NCBI GenBank assembly: GCA_034509425.1
Contig: JAVTVJ010000452.1
Span: 1,612,001-1,676,000, forward strand
Reading direction: 5' to 3'
Length of the DNA stretch: 64,000 bases
DNA from: Eopsaltria australis
Lineage: Eukaryota > Chordata > Aves > Passeriformes > Petroicidae
Part shown: one piece after another, positions 1 to 12,900 of the stretch
Position numbering within the stretch: position 1 is the first letter of the stretch
Layout of the letters: each line of letters begins with the position of its first letter
The notes under the pieces: generated by a model
The model's database searches: none
The model's input: only the letters and a program-made list of their open reading frames with translations
Told to the model about the DNA's origin: nothing
Program-made: the position numbers and the translations under genes

Positions 1-2919
1 ACAATTGAAATTGGTCATTTAGGGCTTTTCCAACGTGAATAATTCTATGTTTCTATGGAGCAAAGCCGTTTCAACACAATTAGAGTGTGATCCTTTGTGC
101 AAGGGGGAGTCCCCATTTCATGAGGCAAAAGGAGCCACTGCAAAGGCAACTTGGTTCTAATTGGGAGGAGTTAGATGATGCTGCATTTGTTTTTATGAAT
201 TTTTTCACCGGTGGGAATGCCAAGCAAAATGAATATAGGTTTCCAGGAGCAAGAGCTACCTTCCTGAGCTACACCCTACTAGACAACCCACTGACTCCAC
301 CTCTCCTCTTTGCCAGTGCCCTGCTGCTGGGTGCCAAGGTGCTCACCTTGATGTACAAGGTGTGTTTAAACCTAGTCACGCTGATTACACTTGAGTTCAG
401 CAGGTACTAGAAATGTATGTACACCAGTGCCTAAATTAGTCATTCTGGGGGTGGGTTTACATTCTGTAACAAAAAAGGAGCAGATTAAAATAAATCAGTG
501 TAAAGAAGTAGATTCAGAATATTAACTATGCATTAGTAGTCTTGATGCTTAATTTTAAAAGCTTAGAGCTTTTCTCTAAAAGCAAAACACAGAAACCCTC
601 ATGCACCCTTGGAATTTTTCTTGTAATTTTAATGATAGGAAAAATGAAGTAAATCTACAAGTTAGCCTTTGTCAAGGATAAAATGACAGTTTTTATTTCT
701 TTTGAATGTAAGAAATGAATGAAAGAGCAATTCTGTAAGTGGTTTTTGAAATGTTTTCCCAGTATTATATAAGAACTCACAATTTCCTAGTAGGATGTTA
801 CGTGGTAAGTTTCTACAATACATATGGAATAGACCTCTCCAATACAATACTTTTGATCTCATGATTACTATAGTCTAATGTTCAAAGTGGGAAAAAGGTT
901 TTTCAAGTGAGATAATCCCTATTCCTTTTTGAAAGAATCAAAAGGGGAGATCTCATTAGTTTATGAGTCATAACGTTGACTACATCTAATTAGATGTCTG
1001 GTTTGAGTGAGCACCACAGTCTGAAATTGACTGTAATTTTATTTTGATTGACAAATTATTAACTTGTTACAAAGTAATGACAAAAAACTCCACAAAGAAA
1101 AAAAGGGATAAAAAGAGTACTACATCAACACTGGATACTAGCAACTATTGCTTGCCTGGAATTTTGTGATGAACATTTCCTTTTTTCTTTGAAAATTATG
1201 ACTAGTTGAATCAAAAATTTTAATGCAAGTGTGCAGTTTCACTAAAGCTCTAATCTGGAAACTTTTACAGATATATGAAGCAGTTTCTGTGCTTATAAAT
1301 GCATATAACTCCTAGATAGCCCCCAATCCCAAGTGGACACTTTTTGGTTCCTAGTTAGACATTTAAATTTTGATTTTACAACTTTTAGAAGCATCTCCTC
1401 TGTTAAACCATAGATTTGTTTCATTTTTGGTGGAAAAGCTGTGTTTCCATCCTCATGCAGGGCAGAAAATATTGTGAAATCTTGAAATAATTGTTGGGGT
1501 AGAAAAACCTTTTCCCACAGAGCTCTGATAACACCTAGCTGTAAACTATTTGAATAAGCATGTATATGTTGTCGTTGCTAGTACAAAGGGCCTTCCTTAG
1601 GTTTTTTTTAAAAATTATCTTTCAAGTGTCATCATTGATACTTCTATTTGCAAAGATCTCTGTGCATATAATTTCTTCCTTGTATTTATGCACTGACAAC
1701 AGAAAAGAACAGCACAATATGTGCAGAAAAGCAAATAGGCAATGATCACGTAAGAATAACATACTTTACAGTGGCATTAGGAAATCTGAGAGTTGTAAAA
1801 CCTGATGTTACGAGTCAAACATTGCATTATGAGCATAAATGCTATTTTCCCAAACAAGGTCATTAGAGATATTAGCAATCTATTTCACCATAGATATGTT
1901 CTTATGGAAGACGTACTTTAAATGCCAAAGGACCTTTTGGACAAGCAGAGAAATTCTTGAAAGATTATGCATGCAGGTTGGAGGGCTGGATTGCTGTTGG
2001 AAGTGTAAGGGGAATTTGTACACTTGCATTCTGGCAGGATTTGGGATACAGGATCTGGCCTCAGGTCCAAGCTATGATGTGACCAGATGTTCTGGGCTGT
2101 CAGTGTATACTAACATTTTCAATATTATCTGTGGAAAATTCCATGTATCAAATATATTTAGATTGATCATTAAACAGATATACAAGAACTTTAGATAGAG
2201 AAGTCCTGAAAATGCATGATATTTTGTAAATCTGCACTCTGTTCCCCACCCTGCTTTTTTCTGCAGTGCTAAAAAGTTAGTGTTGCGAAGCTCTTTATGC
2301 CATAGTGACTTATAGTACCATAGTGAAGAGATAAGGGATCTGAAATAGAGGAAATTGATCCTATAGCTAGAAAGTTGCCAGTTCTCTAGCCCCAAAGAAT
2401 TTAATACAAAAAGGAAGGATAATGATTTTTAGCTATGGCAGTATGCTTGGAACATGACTGATCTTTTTTTTTTTAAAAAAGACATTTTCTCAATATCTGT
2501 ACAACATGTTTATGTGTCTATGTTCTCTGATCTCCTTATTCTATGCTGTAGTAAATGTGGTCACTTCCTACTTTTTGCTTTTCAGTCTTAGGTAGTGCTC
2601 ATAGGGACTGGAAAGGCTTTCCTCAAGGGATGTAGCTGCAGCAGGAGGATAGTGAGAGATTAAATAGATTGATGAGGAAGAGGGGAACTACAGTAGTCTT
2701 GTTTGTTGTGAGTATATGATTTAAGGTTTCTGTGGCACAAGAATTTCTTAACAGATATACTTGTACCAGATAATACAATGAATGTGAGAAACAAAACCAA
2801 ATTTCAGTACTAGTGTAGTGTCAGGATTTTTCAGATAGCTAAATACTCCTCAGAAGAAGCTGCCTCTCAGGCAGGCAGAGCTCAGTTACATGTGTATTAC
2901 TGCACATTTGTAATCACAT
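1..2919. other. AT-rich intronic sequence, left end of window
   Basis: This stretch lies upstream of the only exon found and is inferred to be GRM8 intron. It is AT-rich, with no conserved coding frame, RNA gene or recognisable mobile element. An open frame at 87-410 (+) and a pair at 1839-2198 (+) and 2072-2395 (-) have no recognisable protein similarity and no splice-flanked structure, so I treat them as chance. Short T and A runs (for example near 2464-2480) are the only simple sequence. Confidence 0.6.
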
Positions 2920-2965
2920 ATGCAAATCCTTACAGTAAGATTGGTTGATGAGGAGTAATTTGCAT
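2920..2965. promoter_or_regulatory. Paired POU octamer motifs in opposite orientation
   Basis: A perfect octamer ATGCAAAT lies at 2920-2927 on the + strand and its exact reverse complement ATTTGCAT at 2958-2965, 38 bp apart start to start. Octamers bind POU-domain transcription factors, several of which are neural, so a role as an intronic enhancer element of a neuronal receptor gene is conceivable. That role is inference: one octamer is expected by chance in tens of kilobases of AT-rich DNA, and only the close inverted pairing is noteworthy. Confidence 0.2.
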
Positions 2966-3258
2966 AACTCCAGTATGATTATTTCTCAGTAACTATCACA
3001 CATAAATCCCTTCGTTCTGACAGTTATTTGTCACTATTACCTAATCGGAGTATAAATATTTGTAATAACTGTGATTATGGAAATCTCTGGCTTTATAATC
3101 ATAGGGATACAGGCAGTAATTGGTTCCAGTTTTTATTTTTATTGGTTAGAGACAGTGAGCTCATCCCACTGCTGGGCTGCTCCTTGCTGTGATGAAAGCC
3201 TGGCTTTGGGCACTTTGAGACAGAGAGCACAGGTTTTGTCAAGAGAGTCATCATCTTT

Positions 3259-3348
3259 CAAAAGCATTTTACCAAAAGCATTTTGCCAGAGGCATTCTGC
3301 TTAGCTGGAGATTTGTCTAGGGAGGCATTCCCTGGAAGCATTTCCCTT
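3259..3348. repeat. Degenerate 14-bp minisatellite
   Basis: Three contiguous 14-bp units occupy 3259-3272, 3273-3286 and 3287-3300: CAAAAGCATTTTAC, CAAAAGCATTTTGC and CAGAGGCATTCTGC. After a 20-bp interruption, two more diverged units with the same period follow at 3321-3334 and 3335-3348, sharing the RGCATT core. This is a small decayed tandem repeat. It makes part of a 77-codon open frame (3071-3304, +), which I regard as non-coding. Confidence 0.6.
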
Positions 3349-6300
3349 GCAGGGACTTGTCTGTAGAACTGTTCCCCTGAGGCTTTTTCCCAAGCAAAAG
3401 GAGTTATTTATGTCATAATTCAAATGCTTTAACAACTTATCATTTTTGTATTTTTAATGTATATTTATATAAATGTCAATATAAAACAGTCTAGCTATAG
3501 TCTTAAACTGATGGATGCAATATGTGTCACAAACAGATTTGTACATCTACCTCTTCAATAGGTACAATGCTAGCTACAAAAATGTCCACTTCAGCTTCCC
3601 ACTTCTTTCATTTAGAGCAAATTTACTGCTACCTTCTCATAGTCCAGACGGCATATATAGAGCCAGACTCGTTCTACCCTCAATTCACATACATAGCACT
3701 CATTTCTGCTGATGGGAGTCACACATACAGTCCAAGCAGGAAGATACCATACTACGTTTAGTTCTTTCAGGCAACAGAAAAAAAGTTAAATTCACAGTAT
3801 CATTTTGGGCTTCTGATTTTTCTTGAAAATTATCTGAGTTAAATGTCCTGTTGCATTTTGTAGTTTCTAGAAACTCGTCTGTCACCTTTTAGTGAATATG
3901 AAACATCTTTGCTGTGTTTTTACCGTTTGATGCTTTGCAAAAGTGTGTATACATGTGATGACAATTGTTAAGCAAAGCTTGCAAGTGAAATGTGCACCTG
4001 CTAAATTTCCTTGCTGACTGCTTTTAAAGAGCCTTAATCCACTGATTCCTACAGAATCACTCTTTACTTACACCATTACAAATGAAGAATTACAGGACAC
4101 TTTTAGAGTAGGAAACAGGCCATTTATTTTGTGGTTTCTGGATCACCTGAAATAGCCCAGGGGGGCAAATCTGCTGTATTGAAATATGTGAAGTCAGGGA
4201 GAGGACCCATGTGCTTGGAACCAGGTAACTCCTACAAGTGCCTACTCTTTCCTGGACTGGTCCTCTAGTCCTTGAAGCAGTTAACTGTAGATAGTGCTTT
4301 AATTTGGGAGACAAAGTACAGCCAAAAGTAAGGTAATTCTCTTTTCAGTGTGCTGTATGAGAGTTACGTTTTAGACAGCTGCATCTTTTCATTGCTGCAC
4401 AGTATTTACCACTTTCCCAAGATGCTCTTGCCCTATTTTCCAAAGTTTCCCTTGAAGTACTACTGATTTTCTTTGGCCTTTAATATTATGCATTATAAAT
4501 ATGATTTGCTTAGAAGTTTGTAATGCCTTTTTATCAGTGGTTGGTATGACTGTGCAGCTGTTCTGCAATTACATACTATGGAGCTGAGGAGAAACTTTAA
4601 GACATGAAGCATTTCTATGAAAGTTTTGTAATTGAAAAAACCTGGCTTAAAAGTGAAACCTCAAATACTGGAAAATGGAAATAGACTTGTCTCTGAAAAT
4701 GTTATGATGATTTTGAATGTCACTGCATTTGAAGGAATATCCACAAGGAGAGTGCTAGGCTCAGCACCGATTTAAATCATGTTCTCTCCAGTAGAGAAAA
4801 TTAGTTTTAAATGTCATCTGTTTAATTGTTTGTTATGCCTAATTAAAAATGGTAATTTATTTGATTTATTTGTAGCATAGTTAGTATGTTGCTTTATTAA
4901 AGAAACGACAGAAGTTTGATTTCTAATTACAAAGACTGAGGATTTATTAAAGTATGTATTTTGAAATATTTTCCTTTGGACAAAATTGAGACCATTTTGT
5001 TAATATGGAATCCTATCATTCTTGATAGATGGATAATGGGCAAAGGGAACATTATATCTTAATGAGAATATTCTTGCTTTATAGATGGTAAGCATGATAG
5101 CAAGTAAATGCTCTTTCTTACCTGCCGAAATATTTAGCAATCAGACCCCTGACTTATTTTCACAATGGCTTACTCAAAGAGCTTTTGTCATGGTCTAGGG
5201 CACACTGCACAAGGGAAGGCTCATCATGCTGAAGAGGCTAGAGCTAAAGTGGCACTTGTGCTGGAATGGTAGCTGTATACAATGAGGTTGAAAAGCAAAA
5301 TAAATCTTACACTATATATTCTGGAGGAAGAGGTAAATGTTCATGAAAATTAATAAATTTTTTCAAGAGCTTTTTAATACAGCAATACTTAAGAAAAAGA
5401 AATGGATTATATGAGATGGACAATTTTACAAAGAATATCTTCAAAATGATGAGGAAAGGGCAGAAATACAGAAAAGGTTTTACATCCCTTTGCTGCAGTG
5501 ATATTGACCTTTTAAGCTAGTTGGTGGATTTTTTTCTTTTTCTTTTTTCCAAATACATAAAGAGCATGTTGCTAAAATATCCTGAGTTTTCGGTATGGCG
5601 GAGACTGTCATTCTCAGTAAGACACTGCTTCCGTATATGAAAAAGAGAAGGAAGAAGTGGAAGTCATCTTTCATGGTCCTAGTGGTCTTTAGGGCTAGTG
5701 GTGCCCCTCACTCGTGGGAGAACACCATGTACCTCTGGGAGCTGGACCTTGGCAGACAGAGGTGCACATATGCCCAGTGTTATTTTACTGCCCATGTTAT
5801 ACTATCAAAATCAGGATGCATGAGAAGCCAAGAAGTTCCTTGGCATTTTGCTATTGAGAAATGCCACTGGAGCTGCTGCAGAGACAGTTACCATTCTTAC
5901 CAACAGAAACTGGACCTCACTTTTTGCTGTGGTCTATTCCTACACCATGTGCATGTGCATATATGCATATATGTATATTTTAAGTAATCGTGGATATTTA
6001 TTTCTTGATTCAATGCAAATTCCCCTTTTTGTGCTGTCACAGCATGCTATTCTTGCCCATACAGTTGGAAGTCTCTTTATTTACTGTGAAATCTTTCATG
6101 TGTGCTTGATTTTTAAGGTTCAGCAGTATTTTGTAAATCTCCTTTACAATTTTCATGATTTACTATATGAAATTGTATATACCTTCTTTTCTGCACAGGA
6201 AGTATTAGAGAAAAACCTGACTGTGCAACTGCAATTCCTAAGGTAGCAACAAAAACTGTACAGGTTTAGGTTCTTGCATGTTTTCAGTGACTCTGTTATA

Positions 6301-6609
6301 TTTACTTCCCTCTGTCAGGACATATCAAAGAACTAAAATTAGGTCAGATGATGCCTTTTTCAATTTAACTTCTATATTTAAATGAGAATCAAGGCAAATA
6401 TTTGCCGCTTCTTTGGTACACAGAAAGGTATCTGAATATTATTGAGGCTGTGACTTTAATCTAATTTCTCTGCAGTTACTCAAGTCAGATAGGTCTCCAG
6501 TAGAGGTTGATTAGTCCATTTAGATGTGAATTGCACAGTGAGGTTCCTGTCCCTCTTCATGAAATACAGAGAGCACTGAGGACAACTTAACTCAAAGCTC
6601 AGTCCAGGC
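3349..6609. other. Intronic sequence without recognisable features
   Basis: AT-rich intron. I read both strands and found no exon-like block, RNA gene or clear transposon. Open frames at 5595-5987 and 5848-6246 (+) overlap each other in different frames, contain no family motif and are not bounded by consistent splice signals. They are best explained as chance. Confidence 0.55.
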
Positions 6610-7900
6610 ACCAGTAAGGTGGGATAACCCAGGCTGCTGCTCACAACAAGGTCAGCTTTAAGATCAGACCAGTTGCTCAATTCTTTATCTAGTTGGGTCT
6701 TGAAAACCCCCAAGAATGGAGAGATACTCCCTGGGCAGTGTGTTGCACTGTCTGACTGCCAGCTTATGGTGTAAACCTTTCTCCTCATGCTAGTCTGAGC
6801 CTTTATTGTTTCAGCTTTTTGTCTGCTGTTTTTCACACTGCCACGGCATGGTTGGGAAGTCTGGCTGTATCTTCTGATGCTGAAGGACTGGTGTTTAGTT
6901 CCTCTTGAGCCAACTCTGCTCCAAGCTGAGGATAGGAGTTGGAATAATCCCAGCTCCCTCAACTTCTCCTCAAAGGACAAACACTTCAGCTCCCAAACAT
7001 TTTGGTGGCCTTTTGCTGAACTTGGTCTGATTTTTCCATTTCTGTCTTGTACGGCGGGACACAACACTTTGCACAGTATTCTAGTGTGGATCATCATCCA
7101 CCGTCATGAATGGAAAGTGATCATCCCTTCTGTGTCCTGCTCCTCTTACCACAGCCCAGGATATTCCTGGTCCTCTGCTGCCAGGGTACTGTTGTCTCAT
7201 GCTGTCTCATGTCTTTCCTGCAGAGCCTCTCCCCATCCATCAGTTTCCAGGCTGTATTGTTGCAAGGACCATTTCCTTTCTAAATGCAGGGATTTGCTTT
7301 TCCCCTTATTTAACTTCATAAGGATCCTTTTGACCTGTTCCTCAAACCTATGAAGGTCCTTTTATATGAAAGCCCTGTGCTACAGTGTATCCACTGTTTC
7401 CCCCAGTTTGGTGTGAAAGTGCACTCCATCGTCTCAGAAACCTGCAGGTCACTGGTGAAAATATTAAACAGAATGAGTTCCAGAGTAGACCCCCGTGGAA
7501 GGCAACTTTTTAACCAGCCTCCACATGGGAGTATGGCCCCTTAGTCATGACCCTTCCCAGATAATGTGACTGGATTTTTACCTGTCCATTTGTTCACCAG
7601 CAGATTGTAAAATTGTTACTTTGACACGAGAATACTGTGTGCAACAGAGACAAACTCTGAAGCCAATGTAAATGACATCTCCTGCTCTGTCCTTGACTAC
7701 AGACCCCATCATTATACTCTAGTGAGATATCAGGGTGGTCTGGCATGATTTGTTTTTAAACCCCTGTTCCTGGCCCCTCCATCCTCCTTCTGTGTACTGC
7801 CTTTTAATATTTCTATGCCATAAGTTCCCTCTTCAGACATGCAGATTTTCCAGTAAATTCAATGATATTCCTGAATATTCTCGAGGGCTGCTCTTGCACT
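6610..7900 (-). mobile_element. Old CR1 LINE fragment, antisense to GRM8
   Basis: The + strand reads as the reverse complement of the 3' part of an avian CR1 non-LTR retrotransposon. Recognisable blocks, in CR1 3'-to-5' order, are: the segment around 6690-6740 (GTTGGGTCTTGAAAACCCCC, then CTCCCTGGGCAGTGTGTT), the 'CTCCTC...CTTCAGCTCC' segment near 6965-6990, 'AGCCCAGGATATTCCTGG' near 7155, 'TTATTTAACTTCATAAGG' near 7307, and the reverse-transcriptase C-terminal block 'ATATTAAACAGAATGAGTTC' near 7460. The reading frames are broken by many substitutions and indels, so it is inactive. Both borders are approximate. The right end fades between about 7.8 and 8.0 kb. Subfamily cannot be assigned by eye. 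Confidence 0.8.
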
Positions 7901-9611
7901 TGTAGGAGGCTGACTGACAGACCTACCAACTTCCCTGAAGTCCTTTACTTTTCAGACCTGCTGTAAGATCACACCTTGACAGTTTCCTGTGCAAGTTAAA
8001 GTCTGCTGACCTGAAGTCTGGACTCTGTACTCTGCTGTTTTACACTAGATGCCAAATAAAGTCCAGCAAAGTTTTGTAACTATTTGTTACCTTCAACATT
8101 AAATGTCTTTATCTTATTTCTAGTCCTAATGGTTTTTCTTTTCCTCATTTTAGCTATTGGATCATGTAGTGATTTTATTTTTATAAGGAAATAAGTTTTC
8201 TGTTCAGTGGAAGAAACTGATGTATTAGACACTCAGATTGCCTCTTGATCTTTAGTTGTTGAATTCACTCTTATCTCAGCTGCAAGGCACTATCATTAAG
8301 AAGCAGCTGTACTAACAGGTGACTCATACAAGCAGGTGCAAATTATCTGAGATAGAGGAATCTTTCCCTCAAGCAGATATAATGAAGTATTAGAGCAGGG
8401 ATGGTTTCAGGGAGCTGCTGTGGCTGTAGTCAGTTGGGGGGAGGGGGAAAGGTTAGGTTTCTATTGTTTTGTTATTGTTTGAATTAATAGTGAAAATCAA
8501 AACTCAGGGAGTCAGTAAGTTTTGACTCCATAGAACATCTGTTGACTAATCAAAGCAGGTATTGCAGGCTCTACTTTCCAACCGTTCTTTAAATTTAATG
8601 CTTGCAGTCAATAAAAAGGAGAATATACTTTTTCACATTCTGAGAGAGACTTCAGTATTTAACAAGCTGCTTTTTGCATTCTAAACAGATAAATTAATCT
8701 GTTTTGATGATACATTAGGAATTTATTATTAACTGGTAGGTTTGAACATGTTAATTTTTTCCTAGATTTCATTTCTACAGCAGGTATGAACTGAAGTAAG
8801 ACGAGATGTGGAAATTGATGTAGTGTGAGAAGAATTTCAAGTGCTTTCTATTTCTTGAGAATATGTTGGTGTGGACATAGAAGTTTTTTTAAAAAATAAG
8901 ATGTGTGAGATCACATTTCTGATCATCTGTTTTGATTTTTTAGCTGCTGCTTTCAGGTGAAGTTCCACATCTGTGAAAAGCTTGCTTGACCTTAATAAAC
9001 ACTTAAATAGTGAAATTAGTTTGAGACTTGAGCATCTTTTTCTCTGCAGAATATTGGAAAATTGCATTATTTTGTTTTATGTCTTCAAAAACTGTAGTAA
9101 GGAGAAGTTAATGCTTACATCATATAAGAGCCTGAATCTTAATTATCTTTCTGGAAGTTTATTCTACAGAGCTGAGACTTCCACAGTCTATGATGAAATG
9201 GTAGCATGAAGACAACCCAGTAATTCCCATGCAGAAAGGCTTCTTCTGCTTTCTTTATTGCATGACCCAGATGCATCCAAACTGAAACAGAGTTCTGAAG
9301 GGGGCTTTTCTGTTTGCTTCTTTTCTTTCAGGAAAAGATGTGAAAATGACACTAATAATAGTAATGATTTGTGGTTTGAAGTGAGCAGTCCTCTTGTGGG
9401 AGGAGGGGAATAAAAGTCACCATGTGGAAGAGTGGTAGTATATGGCTGGTCTAGCCCCTGTGCAAAGATTCAAATAATCTCCTGCCTAGGCAGCTCCCAG
9501 TTCTTGCAGAGCTTTTTTGTGCCCCTATAACTTAGTCTATAAGCCTTAAAGGGATGACAGTGCCTGTGCACTTAGTGTCTCCTTGTCACTGACATCTCCC
9601 TGACTAGAAGG
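7901..9611. other. Intronic sequence without recognisable features
   Basis: AT-rich intron between the CR1 fragment and the GC-rich island. The first 100-200 bp may be the decayed continuation of the CR1. Short A-runs and a G-rich patch (GGGGGGAGGGGG, near 8436) are the only simple sequence. No gene signal is seen. Confidence 0.5.
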
Positions 9612-9997
9612 ACGTGTCCCAGAAGTGCTTCCTTCTTTCTGTCGCTGCAGATACGGGGTGCTCCGTGTGTCCCACACAGCGTCTCTCTCCGTGCGTGCAT
9701 CTCCTGGCTGCAATGCCACAGGGCTGGATGGAGGGCCAGCAGCGCTAGCACCCTCCCCGGTGTGCAGCAGCTCGGAGGGGCTTTCATTCGCAGGGCACTG
9801 AGGAAAATGCGAAGCCTTTGCCTGCACTCTAGCGGGGTGAGCCGTGCGGCTCCAGCCTGTCGTGGCAGCGCGGGCGTGCTGTGCCTCCAGCCAGGCTGCG
9901 CTGGGATGGGGACCGTGTGCTGTTCCCACCTGTGCTTCTCCCCTTGCTGGCTAGCAGGGCAGAGCACAGGGCACCACGGCCCGCCTTTTTGCTGCCG
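9612..9997. promoter_or_regulatory. CpG-island-like GC-rich segment inside the intron
   Basis: Counting by eye, about 24 CpG dinucleotides fall in 9612-9997, where the surrounding intron has almost none, and GC content is clearly raised (roughly 60 percent). The rough observed/expected CpG ratio is near 0.7, which meets the usual island criteria. GC-richness tails off to about 10250. Such islands often mark promoters or enhancers, so an internal GRM8 promoter or an unrelated non-coding transcript could start here. Overlapping open frames on both strands (9546-9929, 9572-9967 and 9829-10263 on the minus strand; 9762-10010 on the plus strand) are expected where stop codons are rare and match no family I know. 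A GC-rich diverged LTR is an alternative origin. Confidence 0.45.
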
Positions 9998-12900
9998 ACT
10001 ACCTGCCTGAAAAGCAGGTTTTGCTCTGCAGTTGGCTGCTGAACAGAGCAGGCTCTGGAGATTCCAGCACTGATGCTTGTGTCCACCAGGCTGTTCAGAG
10101 GGTCAGGTCTGCAGGCACCCTTTGCTTTGACACCAGGGTGGTAGAAGGGATGTGGGGCTATTGGCTTCCAGCACAGGCACTGGAAGTATCTCTGCTTTTT
10201 CTCTTGCATATTTTGCACAAAACTCTCCTCTGTGCATGCAGAAGGTAATTTGAAACAATTCACTCTTTGTTAGAGTCTGATTGTTGTGACACCTGTATAC
10301 ATAAAGCTAACATTTTTCTCTCACAAGTGAAAATTTTCTTAACTATTTGCTCAACTGTCTGAAGTGAATGGAAAGGATATCTGCTATAAAATATAAAAAA
10401 TTGAAAAGGAAAAATGCTCAGAGATAAGAAACTGATTGATGTACAATCATACAGAAAATAACTTTATTCACTTGTATGGGGAACTCTGTCAGGCAGAAAT
10501 TCTCTTATTCTAATAGGGAGTGAAATTGCAATTCTTTGGAAATCTGACACAGAAGATTGGCAGGTTCACTTTGAAACTGCATAATACAATTGTATCCCTT
10601 AATTGTTTTCATAGATCCAGAGTTATATTTGGACTATCTAGCCCAGATAGAAAAAGTAAGACCACACAGAACCCTCTTATGTGCCTAAAGGAGCACTTGG
10701 CCATCTCAGTCTGTGATCTGTAAAGTCTGTGATCTGGATCTGTGAAAGTTCTGCTGTCTAATTTTGGCCAGTGAAGTTCTCTTATTCTGTGCCTGTATTT
10801 CCCCATGGGGGCTCTCACCTTGTCAGTTGCTTTATTTCCTACATGTTCGGAAAATATTTTATTCAATGTCAAACATACCTCAAGAAGCCAAGGCCGGATC
10901 CTGGCACCTGCACCAGCTCAGGTATGGTATGGAACTCTGTAATTCTGTCTGCTGCAGCAGTTTCCCAGCTTTATGTAACCAATCCATGCAGGCCCTTGCT
11001 ACCATGGGAGGCTGAGAAAGTCCTTCCTATCCTGGTCTGGTCAGGGTCTCAGTGTGAGAGAAATTCTTTGGGAGATCTGGTTCTGGCTGTATGCATGCTA
11101 TAGGTGACATAAGAGCCATATTTCACACTTTGGCTTTTGCTAAAACTCAGTCTGTGTTGGTTTCTAACCTAGAGGAAAGGGACTCCATGATCTCCCATTA
11201 GTCCTACACAGAAGAAATGTTCTCAGCTAAGAGTGAAGTGTATAAATGTATAAGAACTAACATTTCTTAAAAAAAACTAAATAGGGTTGTCAACATTGTC
11301 CTCATCTCTAGACTTCTTTTTAGAAAAGGTATCTGAACCACTCTGATGTGCTGAAGATTACTTTAGGCTACAAAAGAAATACGATCTTGGAGAGATCTCT
11401 TGCTTAGGATTTTGATTGGCTAGCTCAGTAAGTATCATATGAATCCCATTCCAAGGTAATGAACTTCTGCTATGTAGGCAGCCCACATATTGACAGAACT
11501 CACAAATTCTGTTTTAATAAACCTCAGTGCTTTGTAGCCTTTGTGTTTAAAAAGTAAGCTCTATGAACTGTGAAAAAGAAGACAGATAAAAAACATCAAA
11601 AACAAATGCTTCAAAGTTGTGTGGGTTGTTTTTTCTTTTTCTTTTTTTTTTTTTTTCTTTGAAAAAGATGTAGATGACATTGATATTCCATGGAAAAAAA
11701 AGTGTTGATATCTTTCAGATGGCAATTTTAAACCAATTCTTCCAGTGCCTGGAACTGGATAGATGACACTGATATGCAGAAATATATTTGTGAAGCAATT
11801 TCAGTAAGTAGATAGAAATGGAATTGTATCAGGCTCAGCACAGGCTGGCATTCCCACACCACTTGTTGTCAGGAGCATCCACTCAGGCTTTTGATGTCTC
11901 CAATGTTTATTCAATGCACTTGACACTTTTAAATCTAGTTTAGTATAATTTTGCTTTTGATGGGGTCTTTTAACATATGCAGCAACAGACTGAGGGAGGA
12001 CAATTTCAAAATAAAAGATGTTCACTCATCAAAAGCTGCTGTAATATTCAGAAGAGGCACAGTAGCACTCTAGTCCCTAATACAAATAATCTGTGCAGAA
12101 TATACAGGAGATTTCAAAAAACTACACTGATACACTGCATACAGTAGCTGCAGACTGAAGCACTGTCAGGTAAGCATGGGATTATCTTCAGAAAATCTGT
12201 ACTAAAGCTGGGTTTAAACAGCAGTGTTTTGCGTCAGCCATAGGAAAAATCTTCAACAGCTGATGAGTATTACGTTTCCCAGTATTTGGGCAGAACAGAA
12301 CCAACTGGTTTCTTATTCTGCTAAAGAAAGACACAGTTCTGTGAAATACATTGTGGGCTTATATGGGTATTTCAACCATTTTAGATGAAAAAAAAGGTTT
12401 ATGTGCAGCCCCAGGGCCAAGGTTTACTTGGCTGCCAACTGAAGCACTGCCTGGCTGTGCTGCATGGCAAAGGTGAGCTGGTCCCTGCAGGTGGGAAGGA
12501 AGGCAGGAGAGCTGCTTCTCAGGGCACTGGAAAGTGGTTATCAACAAGCTCTGCCTCTGACTACTGACATGCTGTCAGAAATGTGAGTTGTTACTGGGAT
12601 TGCTGAAATGGGAAAAAATTTGAGTGGGGGAGCTTTTGAACTTACTGAAAGCTCCTCAGGCCCTCTTCTTTCATCATCCTGCTGAGCTGCTGAAGTAGGA
12701 TGTTGATGGTGTGGCCAGACTTACAGGATCAAGCTAACTCAGGAGAACTTTAAAGAACCTTCAAAAGGACTTATATATATTTTCCTCTATTTGGATTTAG
12801 AGATACTGGAGAGTCATAGCTAGGGAGGAAATCTCCATTGCAGTAGCCAGGAAGGGTAAGGCTAACATGCTCAAACAAGGCTGTATGGTGGTGATAACAG

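Noticed and set aside
5595..6246. Two overlapping plus-strand open frames of about 130 codons
   Set aside because: They overlap in different frames, contain no recognisable domain, and show no conservation signal that can be seen by eye.
6480..7097. 205-codon minus-strand open frame, the longest in the window
   Set aside because: It sits largely on the antisense CR1 3' region, which is non-coding UTR in the element, and matches no protein family. It is repeat-derived.
9546..10263. Overlapping open frames on both strands in the GC-rich island as small genes
   Set aside because: GC-rich DNA has few stop codons. None of the frames has a recognisable family, and they compete with one another.
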